The notes under the pieces: model-generated
Told to the model about the DNA's origin: nothing
The model's input: only the letters and a program-made list of their open reading frames with translations
Database searches by the model: none
Assembly: GCA_037013495.1 (NCBI GenBank)
Contig: CM072803.1
Span: 55,813,627 to 55,877,626 of the forward strand
DNA length: 64,000 nt
Origin: Hippophae tibetana
Taxonomy: Eukaryota > Streptophyta > Magnoliopsida > Rosales > Elaeagnaceae
Reading direction: 5' to 3'
Position numbers and translations under genes: made by a program
Part shown: positions 49,901 through 61,198 of the stretch, piece by piece
Layout of the letters: every line of letters begins with the position of its first letter
Numbering within the stretch: the stretch's first letter is position 1

Positions 49901-52900
49901 AATATAATTTGCATGAATTTGCCTGTGCTTGGAATTAAGACTTACAAAGGAAACAAAATAATCATAGATCATCGAGAAATATCAATAAGGGGAAAATAAA
50001 ACATAATCATTTTCTCATGTCTATATTATAAAAGAAAGTTGGCAAAATAAATACTACGCGTTTTATTTCCTAATAATTATGATATATTTAAGTGAAATTA
50101 TTACGTCTTATGATGCAAAACTATTTAAATTTGAAATTTTGTTCATTATTCTAAATAAGAGATCAATAATTCTCATTTTCAACTCATTTTTGACGTCAAT
50201 ATTCTTAACTTATTTATAAGTTATTTTCGTTTTTTTGGATGGCATCGTAATGAATTTGCCTTTGGTTGTCCCTTTCTCCCAAGAAATCTAGGTTTCAAAC
50301 CCATTCTAGGAGTAAGAGTTAGTGAAATATGATGCTACATATTACGCTCATCCAGAATAGCAATTTTTCTAGCTAGGTAACAAAGAGTTTACAAATGATG
50401 TCTGAAACAACCTCTATCCATCAACATTTTTCATTTGGAAGGGAGGTAATATAATTTGCATGAATTTGCCTGTGCTTGGAATTAAGACTTACAAAGGAAA
50501 CAAAATAATCATAGATCATCGAGAAATATCAATAAGGGGAAAATAAAACATAATCATTTTCTCATGTCTATATTATAAAAGAAAGTTGGCAAAATAAATA
50601 CTACGCGTTTTATTTCCTAATAATTATGATATATTTAAGTGAAATTATTACGTCTTATGATGCAAAACTATTTAAATTTGAAATTTTGTTCATTATTCTA
50701 AATAAGAGATCAATAATTCTCATTTTCAACTCATTTTTGACGTCAATATTCTTAACTTATTTATAAGTTATTTTCGTTTTTTTGGATGGCATCGTAATGA
50801 ATTTGCCTTTGGTTGTCCCTTTCTCCCAAGAAATCTAGGTTTCAAACCCATTCTAGGAGTAAGAGTTAGTGAAATATGATGCTACATATTACGCTCATCC
50901 AGAATAGCAATTTTTCTAGCTAGGTAACAAAGAGTTTACAAATGATGTCTGAAACAACCTCTATCCATCAACATTTTTCATTTGGAAGGGAGGTAATATA
51001 ATTTGCATGAATTTGCCTGTGCTTGGAATTAAGACTTACAAAGGAAACAAAATAATCATAGATCATCGAGAAATATCAATAAGGGGAAAATAAAACATAA
51101 TCATTTTCTCATGTCTATATTATAAAAGAAAGTTGGCAAAATAAATACTACGCGTTTTATTTCCTAATAATTATGATATATTTAAGTGAAATTATTACGT
51201 CTTATGATGCAAAACTATTTAAATTTGAAATTTTGTTCATTATTCTAAATAAGAGATCAATAATTCTCATTTTCAACTCATTTTTGACGTCAATATTCTT
51301 AACTTATTTATAAGTTATTGTGGTTGTTTTGGATGGGATCGTAATGAATTTGCCTTTGGTTGTCCCTTTCTCCCTAGAAATCTTGGTTTCAAACCAATTC
51401 TAAGAGTAAGAGTTATGAAATATGATGCTACATATTACGCTCATCCAGAATAGCAATTTTTCTAGCTAGGTAACAAAGAGTTTACAAATGATGTCTGAAA
51501 CAACCTCTATCCATCAACATTTTTCATTTGGAAGGGAGGTAATATAATTTGCATGAATTTGCCTGTGCTTGGAATTAAGACTTACAAAGGAAACAAAATA
51601 ATCATAGATCATCGAGAAATATCAATAAGGGGAAAATAAAACATAATCATTTTCTCATGTCTATATTATAAAAGAAAGTTGGCAAAATAAATACTACGCG
51701 TTTTATTTCCTAATAATTATGATATATTTAAGTGAAATTATTACGTCTTATGATGCAAAACTATTTAAATTTGAAATTTTGTTCATTATTCTAAATAAGA
51801 GATCAATAATTCTCATTTTCAACTCATTTTTGACGTCAATATTCTTATCTTATTTATAAGTTATTTTCGTTTTTTTGGATGGCATCGTAATGAATTTGCC
51901 TTTGGTTGTCCCTTTCTCCCTAGAAATCTAGGTTTCAAACCCATTCTAGGAGTTAGAGTTAGTGAAATATGATGCTACATATTACGCTCATCCAGAATAG
52001 CAATTTTTCTAGCTAGGTAACAAAAAGTTTACAAATGATGTCTGAAACAACCTCTATCCATCAACATTTTTCATTTGGAAGGGAGGTAATATAATTTGCA
52101 TGAATTTGCCTGTGCTTGGAATTAAGACTTACAAAGGAAAGAAAATAATCATAGATCATCGGGAAAAATCAATAAGGGGAAAATAAAACATAATCATTTT
52201 CTCATGTCTATATTATAAAAGAAAGTTGGCGAAATAAATATTACGCGTTTTATTTCCTAATAATTATGATATATTTAAGTGAAATTATTACGTCTTATGA
52301 TGCAAAACTATTTAAATTTGAAATTTTATTAATTATTCTAAATAAGAGATCAATAATTCTCATTTTCGACTCATTTTTGACATCAATATTCTTAACTTAT
52401 TTATAAGTTATTGTGGTTGTTTTGGATGGGATCGTAATGAATTTGCCTTTGGTTGTCCCTTTCTCCCTAGAAATCTAGGTTTCAAACCAATTCTAAGAGT
52501 AAGAGTTAGTGAAATATGATGCTACATATTACGCTCATCCAGAATACGAATTTTTCTAGCTAGGTAACAAAAAGTTTACAAATGATGTCTGAAACAACCT
52601 CTATCCATCAACATTTTTCATTTGGAAGGGAGGTAATATAATTTGCATGAATTTGCCTGTGCTTGGAATTAAGACTTACAAAGGAAACAAAATAATCATA
52701 GATCATCGAGAAATATCAATAAGGGGAAAATAAAACATAATCATTTTCTCATGTCTATATTATAAAAGAAAGTTGGCAAAATAAATACTACGCGTTTTAT
52801 TTCCTAATAATTATGATATATTTAAGTGAAATTATTACGTCTTATGATGCAAAACTATTTAAATTTGAAATTTTGTTCATTATTCTAAATAAGAGATCAA

Positions 52901-55730
52901 TAATTCTCATTTTCAACTCATTTTTGACGTCAATATTCTTAACTTATTTATAAGTTATTTTCGTTTTTTGGATGGCATCGTAATGAATTTGCCTTTGGTT
53001 GTCCCTTTCTCCCTAGAAATCTAGGTTTCAAACCCATTCTAGGAGTAAGAGTTAGTGAAATATGATGCTACATATTACGCTCATCCAGAATAGCAATTTT
53101 TCTAGCTAGGTAACAAAAAGTTTACAAATGATGTCTGAAACAACCTCTATCCATCAACATTTTTCATTTGGAAGGGAGGTAATATAATTTGCATGAATTT
53201 GCCTGTGCTTGGAATTAAGACTTACAAAGGAAAGAAAATAATCATAGATCATCGGGAAAAATCAATAAGGGGAAAATAAAACATAATCATTTTCTCATGT
53301 CTATATTATAAAAGAAAGTTGGCGAAATAAATATTACGCGTTTTATTTCCTAATAATTATGATATATTTAAGTGAAATTATTACGTCTTATGATGCAAAA
53401 CTATTTAAATTTGAAATTTTATTAATTATTCTAAATAAGAGATCAATAATTCTCATTTTCGACTCATTTTTGACATCAATATTCTTAACTTATTTATAAG
53501 TTATTGTGGTTGTTTTGGATGGGATCGTAATGAATTTGCCTTTGGTTGTCCCTTTCTCCCTAGAAATCTAGGTTTCAAACCAATTCTAAGAGTAAGAGTT
53601 AGTGAAATATGATGCTACATATTACGCTCATCCAGAATACGAATTTTTCTAGCTAGGTAACAAAAAGTTTACAAATGATGTCTGAAACAACCTCTATCCA
53701 TCAACATTTTTCATTTGGAAGGGAGGTAATATAATTTGCATGAATTTGCCTGTGCTTGGAATTAAGACTTACAAAGGAAACAAAATAATCATAGATCATC
53801 GAGAAATATCAATAAGGGGAAAATAAAACATAATCATTTTCTCATGTCTATATTATAAAAGAAAGTTGGCAAAATAAATACTACGCGTTTTATTTCCTAA
53901 TAATTATGATATATTTAAGTGAAATTATTACGTCTTATGATGCAAAACTATTTAAATTTGAAATTTTGTTCATTATTCTAAATAAGAGATCAATAATTCT
54001 CATTTTCAACTCATTTTTGACGTCAATATTCTTAACTTATTTATAAGTTATTTTCGTTTTTTGGATGGCATCGTAATGAATTTGCCTTTGGTTGTCCCTT
54101 TCTCCCTAGAAATCTAGGTTTCAAACCCATTCTAGGAGTAAGAGTTAGTGAAATATGATACTACATATTACGCTCATCCAGAATAGCAATTTTTCTAGCT
54201 AGGTAACAAAAAGTTTACAAATGATGTCTGAAACAACCTCTATCCATCAACATTTTTCATTTGGAAGGGAGGTAATATAATTTGCATGAATTTGCCTGTG
54301 CTTGGAATTAAGACTTACAAAGGAAACAAAATAATCATAGATCATCGAGAAATATCAATAAGGGGAAAATAAAACATAATCATTTTCTCATGTCTATATT
54401 ATAAAAGAAAGTTGGCAAAATAAATACTACGCGTTTTATTTCCTAATAATTATGATATATTTAAGTGAAATTATTACGTCTTATGATGCAAAACTATTTA
54501 AATTTGAAATTTTGTTCATTATTCTAAATAAGAGATCAATAATTCTCATTTTCAACTCATTTTTGACGTCAATATTCTTAACTTATTTATAAGTTATTTT
54601 CGTTTTTTGGATGGCATCGTAATGAATTTGCCTTTGGTTGTCCCTTTCTCCCTAGAAATCTAGGTTTCAAACCCATTCTAGGAGTAAGAGTTAGTGAAAT
54701 ATGATACTACATATTACGCTCATCCAGAATAGCAATTTTTCTAGCTAGGTAACAAAAAGTTTACAAATGATGTCTGAAACAACCTCTATCCATCAACATT
54801 TTTCATTTGGAAGGGAGGTAATATAATTTGCATGAATTTGCCTGTGCTTGGAATTAAGACTTACAAAGGAAAGAAAATAATCATAGATCATCGGGAAAAA
54901 TCAATAAGGGGAAAATAAAACATAATCATTTTCTCATGTCTATATTATAAAAGAAAGTTGGCAAAATAAATACTACGCGTTTTATTTCCTAATAATTATG
55001 ATATATTTAAGTGAAATTATTACGTCTTATGATGCAAAACTATTTAAATTTGAAATTTTGTTCATTATTCTAAATAAGAGATCAATAATTCTCATTTTCA
55101 ACTCATTTTTGACGTCAATATTCTTAACTTATTTATAAGTTATTTTCGTTTTTTTGGATGGCATCGTAATGAATTTTCCTTTGGTTGTCCATTTCTCCCT
55201 AGAAATCTAGGTTTCAAACCCATTCTAGGAGAAAGAGTTAGTGAAATATGATGCTACATATTACGCTCATCCAGAATAGCAATTTTTCTAGCTAGGTAAC
55301 AAAAAGTTTACAAATGATGTCTGAAACAACCTCTATCCATCAACATTTTTCATTTGGAAGGGAGATAATATAATTTGCATGAATTTGCCTGTGCTTGGAA
55401 TTAAGACTTACAAAGGAAAGAAAATAATCATAGATCATCGGGAAAAATCAATAAGGGGAAAATAAAACATAATCATTTTCTCATGTCTATATTATAAAAG
55501 AAAGTTGGCGAAATAAATATTACGCGTTTTATTTCCTAATAATTATGATATATTTAAGTAAAATTATTACGTCTTATGATGCAAAACTATTTAAATTTGA
55601 AATTTTATTCATTATTCTAAATAAGAGATCAATAATTCTCATTTTCGACTCATTTTTGACATCAATATTCTTAACTTATTTATAAGTTATTGTGGTTGTT
55701 TTGGATGGGATCGTAATGAATTTGCCTTTG
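46983..55730. repeat. Array block VII: monomers 87-102, X/Y monomers with single-copy duplications
   Basis: Copies start at 46983, 47530, 48077, 48624, 49171, 49718, 50265, 50812, 51359, 51905, 52452, 52998, 53545, 54091, 54637 and 55184. Most are X or Y types in alternation. The Y-like copies at 50265 and 50812 look identical over 547 bp. A second doublet at 54091/54637 shares the private GATACTACAT. The dimers at 51905-52997 and 52998-54090 share GAATACGAATT in their Y members, as does the Y at 60107. The copy at 51359 has lost a base (GAGTTATGAAAT). No non-satellite sequence is present. Confidence 0.9.
50265..51358. repeat. Tandem doublet of an apparently identical 547-bp monomer
   Basis: The monomers at 50265 and 50812 share CCCAAGAAATC, GGAGTAAGAG, AACAAAGAG, GAGAAATATC, TTCAACTC and TGACGTCA. 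I found no difference between their first halves when I compared them. This is the smallest amplification step visible and probably one of the most recent. Confidence 0.82.
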
Positions 55731-58700
55731 GTTGTCCCTTTCTCCCTAGAAATCTAGGTTTCAAACCCATTCTAAGAGTAAGAGTTAGTGAAATATGATG
55801 GTACATATTACGCTCATCCACAATAGCAATTTTTCTAAATAGGTAACAAAACGTTTACAAATGATGTCTGAAACAACCTCTATCCATCAACATTTTTCAT
55901 TTATAAGGGAGGTAATATAATTTGCATGAATTTTCCTATGCTAGGAATTAGGACTTACAAAGGAAACAAAATAATCATAGATCATCGAGAAAAATCAATA
56001 AGGGGATAATAAAACATAATCATTTTCTCATGTCTATATTATAAAAGAAAGTTGGCGAAATAAATATTACGCGTTTTATTTCCTAATAATTATGATATAT
56101 TTAAGTGAAATTATTACGTCTTATGATGCAAAACTATTTAAATTTGAAATTTTATTAATTATTCTAAATAAGAGATCAATAATTCTCATTTTCGACTCAT
56201 TTTTGACATCAATATTCTTAACTTATTTATAAGTTATTGTGGTTGTTTTGGATGGGATCGTAATGAATTTGCCTTTAGTTGTCCCTTTCTCCCTAGAAAT
56301 CTAGGTTTCAAACCAATTCTAAGAGTAAGAGTTAGTGAAATATGATGCTACATATTACGCTCATCCGGAATAGGAATTTTTCTAGCTAGGTAACAAAAAG
56401 TTTACAAATGATGTCTGAAACAACCTCTATCCATCAACATTTTTCATTTGAAAGGGAGGTAATATAATTTGCATGAATTTTCCTGTGCTTGGAATTAAGA
56501 CTTACAAAGGAAACAAAATAATCATAGATCATCGAGAAATATCAATAAGGGGAAAATAAAACATAATCATTTTCTCATGTCTATATTATAAAAGAAAGTT
56601 GGCAAAATAAATACTACGCGTTTTATTTCCTAATAATTATGATATATTTAAGTGAAATTATTACGTCTTATGATGCAAAACTATTTAAATTTGAAATTTT
56701 GTTCATTATTCTAAATAAGAGATCAATAATTCTCATTTTCCACTCATTTTTGACGTCAATATTCTTAACTTATTTATAAGTTATTTTCGTTTTTTTGGAT
56801 GGCATCGTAATGAATTTGGCTTTGCTTGTCCCTTTCTCCCTAGAAATCTAGGTTTCAAACCCATTCTAGGAGTAAGAGTTAGTGAAATATGATGCTACAT
56901 ATTACGCTCATCCAGAATAGCAATTTTTCTAGCTAGGTAACAAAAAGTTTACAAATGATGTCTGAAACAACCTCTATCCATCAACATTTTTCCTTTGGAA
57001 GGGAGGTAATATAATTTGCATGAATTTGCCTATGCTTGGAATGAAGACTTACAAAGTAAAGAAAATAATCATAGATCATCGGGAAAAATCAATAAGGGGA
57101 AAATAAAACATAATCATTTTCTCATGTCTATATTATAAAAGAAAGTTGGCGAAATAAATATTACGCGTTTTATTTCCTAATAATTATGATATATTTAAGT
57201 GAAATTATTACGTCTTATGATGCAAAACTATTTAAATTTGAAATTTTATTAATTATTCTAAATAAGAGATCAATAATTCTCATTTTCGACTCATTTTTGA
57301 CATCAATATTATTAACTTATTTATAAGTTATTGTGGTTTTTTTGGATGGCATCGTGATGAATTTGCCTTTGGTTATCCCTTTCTCCCAAGAAATCTAGGT
57401 TTCAAACCCATTCTAAGAGTAAGAGTTAGTGAAATATGATGGTACATATTACGCTCATCCACAATAGCAATTTTTCTAAATAGGTAACAAAAAGTTTACA
57501 AATGATGTCTGAAACAACCTCTATCCATCAACATTTTTCATTTGGAAGGGAGGTAATATAATTTGCATGAATTTGCCTGTGCTTGGAATTAGGACTTACA
57601 AAGGAAAGCAAAATAATCATAGATCATCGAGAAAAATCAATAAGGGGAAAATAAAACATAATCATTTTCTCATGTCTATATTATAAAAGAAAGTTGGCGA
57701 AATAAATACTACGCATTTTATTTCCTAATAATTATGATATATTTAAGTGAAATTATTACGTCTTATGATGCAAAACTATTTAAATTTGAAATTTTATTCA
57801 TTATTCTAAATAAGAGATCAATAATTCTCACTTTCGACTCATTTTTGACATCAATATTCTTAACTTATTTATAAGTTATTGTGGTGTTTATGGATGGGAT
57901 CGTGATGAATTTCCCTTTGGTTGTCCCTTTCTCCCAAGAAATCTAGGTTTCAAACCCATTCTAAGAGTAAGAGTTAGTGAAATATGATGCTACATATTAC
58001 GCTCATCCACAATAGCAATTTTTCTAAATAGGTAAAAAAAAGTTTACAAATGATGTCTGAAACAACCTCTATCCATCAACATTTTTCATTTGGAAGGGAG
58101 GTAATATAATTTGCATGAATTTGCCTGTGCTTGGAATTAGGACTTACAAAGGAAAGCAAAATAATCATAGATCATCGGGAAAAATCAATAAGGTTAAAAT
58201 AAAACATAATCATTTTCTCGTGTCTATATTATAAAAGAAATTGGCGAAATAAATACTACGTGTTTTATTTCTTAATAATTATGATATATTTAAGTGAAAT
58301 TATTACGTCTTATGATGCAAAACTATTTAAATTTGAAATTTTATTAATTATTCTAAATAAGAGATCAATAATTCTCATTTTCGACTCATTTTTGACATCA
58401 ATATTCTTAACTTATTTATAAGTTATTGTGGTTGTTTTGGATGGGATCGTAATGAATTTGCCTTTGGTTGTCCCTTTCTCCCTAGAAATCTAGGTTTCAA
58501 ACCAATTCTAAGAGTAAGAGTTAGTGAAATATGATGCTACATATTACGCTCATCCGGAATAGGAATTTTTCTAGCTAGGTAACAAAAAGTTTACAAATGA
58601 TGTCTGAAACAACCTCTATCCATCAACATTTTTCATTTGAAAGGGAGGTAATATAATTTGCATGAATTTTCCTGTGCTTGGAATTAAGACTTACAAAGGA

Positions 58701-61198
58701 AACAAAATAATCATAGATCATCGAGAAATATCAATAAGGGGAAAATAAAACATAATCATTTTCTCATGTCTATATTATAAAAGAAAGTTGGCAAAATAAA
58801 TACTACGCGTTTTATTTCCTAATAATTATGATATATTTAAGTGAAATTATTACGTCTTATGATGCAAAACTATTTAAATTTGAAATTTTGTTCATTATTC
58901 TAAATAAGAGATCAATAATTCTCATTTTCCACTCATTTTTGACGTCAATATTCTTAACTTATTTATAAGTTATTTTCGTTTTTTTGGATGGCATCGTAAT
59001 GAATTTGGCTTTGCTTGTCCCTTTCTCCCTAGAAATCTAGGTTTCAAACCCATTCTAGGAGTAAGAGTTAGTGAAATATGATGCTACATATTACGCTCAT
59101 CCAGAATAGCAATTTTTCTAGCTAGGTAACAAAACGTTTACAAATGATGTCTGAAACAACCTCTATCCATCAACATTTTTCATTTGGAAGGGAGGTAATA
59201 TAATTTGCATGAATTTGCCTGTGCTTGGAATTAAGACTTACAAAGGAAACAAAATAATCATAGATCATCGAGAAATATCAATAAGGGGAAAATAAAACAT
59301 AATCATTTTCTCATGTCTATATTATAAAAGAAAGTTGGCAAAATAAATACTACGCGTTTTATTTCCTAATAATTATGATATATTTAAGTGAAATTATTAC
59401 GTCTTATGATGCAAAACTATTTAAATTTGAAATTTTGTTCATTATTCTAAATAAGAGATCAATAATTCTCATTTTCAACTCATTTTTGACGTCAATATTC
59501 TTAACTTATTTATAAGTTATTTTCGTTTTTTGGATGGCATCGTAATGAATTTGCCTTTGGTTGTCCCTTTCTCCCTAGAAATCTAGGTTTCAAACCCATT
59601 CTAGGAGTAAGAGTTAGTGAAATATGATGCTACATATTACGCTCATCCAGAATAGCAATTTTTCTAGCTAGGTAACAAAAAGTTTACAAATGATGTCTGA
59701 AACAACCTCTATCCATCAACATTTTTCATTTGGAAGGGAGGTAATATAATTTGCATGAATTTGCCTGTGCTTGGAATTAAGACTTACAAAGGAAAGAAAA
59801 TAATCATAGATCATCGGGAAAAATCAATAAGGGGAAAATAAAACATAATCATTTTCTCATGTCTATATTATAAAAGAAAGTTGGCGAAATAAATATTACG
59901 CGTTTTATTTCCTAATAATTATGATATATTTAAGTGAAATTATTACGTCTTATGATGCAAAACTATTTAAATTTGAAATTTTATTAATTATTCTAAATAA
60001 GAGATCAATAATTCTCATTTTCGACTCATTTTTGACATCAATATTCTTAACTTATTTATAAGTTATTGTGGTTGTTTTGGATGGGATCGTAATGAATTTG
60101 CCTTTGGTTGTCCCTTTCTCCCTAGAAATCTAGGTTTCAAACCAATTCTAAGAGTAAGAGTTAGTGAAATATGATGCTACATATTACGCTCATCCAGAAT
60201 ACGAATTTTTCTAGCTAGGTAACAAAAAGTTTACAAATGATGTCTGAAACAACCTCTATCCATCAACATTTTTCATTTGGAAGGGAGGTAATATAATTTG
60301 CATGAATTTGCCTGTGCTTGGAATTAAGACTTACAAAGGAAACAAAATAATCATAGATCATCGAGAAATATCAATAAGGGGAAAATAAAACATAATCATT
60401 TTCTCATGTCTATATTATAAAAGAAAGTTGGCAAAATAAATACTACGCGTTTTATTTCCTAATAATTATGATATATTTAAGTGAAATTATTACGTCTTAT
60501 GATGCAAAACTATTTAAATTTGAAATTTTGTTCATTATTCTAAATAAGAGATCAATAATTCTCATTTTCAACTCATTTTTGACGTCAATATTCTTAACTT
60601 ATTTATAAGTTATTTTCGTTTTTTGGATGGCATCGTAATGAATTTGCCTTTGGTTGTCCCTTTCTCCCTAGAAATCTAGGTTTCAAACCCATTCTAGGAG
60701 TAAGAGTTAGTGAAATATGATACTACATATTACGCTCATCCAGAATAGCAATTTTTCTAGCTAGGTAACAAAAAGTTTACAAATGATGTCTGAAACAACC
60801 TCTATCCATCAACATTTTTCCTTTGGAAGGGAGGTAATATAATTTGCATGAATTTGCCTATGCTTGGAATGAAGACTTACAAAGTAAAGGAAATAATCAT
60901 AGATCATCGGGAAAAGCAATAAGGGGAAAATAAAACATAATCATTTTCTCATGTCTATATTATAAAAGAAAGTTGGCGAAATAAATATTACGCGTTTTAT
61001 TTCCTAATAATTATGATATATTTAAGTAAAATTATTACGTCTTATGATGCAAAACTATTTAAATTTGAAATTTTATTCATTATTCTAAATAAGAGATCAA
61101 TAATTCTCATTTTCGACTCATTTTTGACATCAATATTCTTAACTTATTTATAAGTTATTGTGGTTGTTTTGGATGGGATCGTAATGAATTTGCCTTTG
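55731..61198. repeat. Array block VIII: ten-monomer higher-order unit, 5468 bp, copy 1
   Basis: Copies start at 55731, 56278, 56825, 57372, 57920, 58467, 59014, 59560, 60107 and 60653. The next copies at 61199, 61746, 62293, 62840, 63388 and 63935 are each exactly 5468 bp after the first six. Shared rare markers include AACAAAACG with TTTATAAGGG, CCTTTAGTTG, TCCGGAATAGG, TTTCCACTC, TTTGGCTTTGC, GGTTATCCC, TGTTTATGG, GGTAAAAAAAAG, AAGGTTAAAATAAA and TCTCGTGTC. The duplicated part begins before 55731: AAGTAAAATT ending near 55560 is matched near 61028, again 5468 bp away. Confidence 0.93.
57920..58466. repeat. Marker monomer with private changes, duplicated at 63388
   Basis: This monomer has GGTAAAAAAAAG, AAGGTTAAAATAAA, TCTCGTGTC, GAAATTGGCG and TACGTGTTTTATTTCTTAAT. 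All five occur together again only in the copy at 63388, exactly 5468 bp away. The set makes a convenient tag for counting copies of the ten-monomer unit. Confidence 0.9.
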
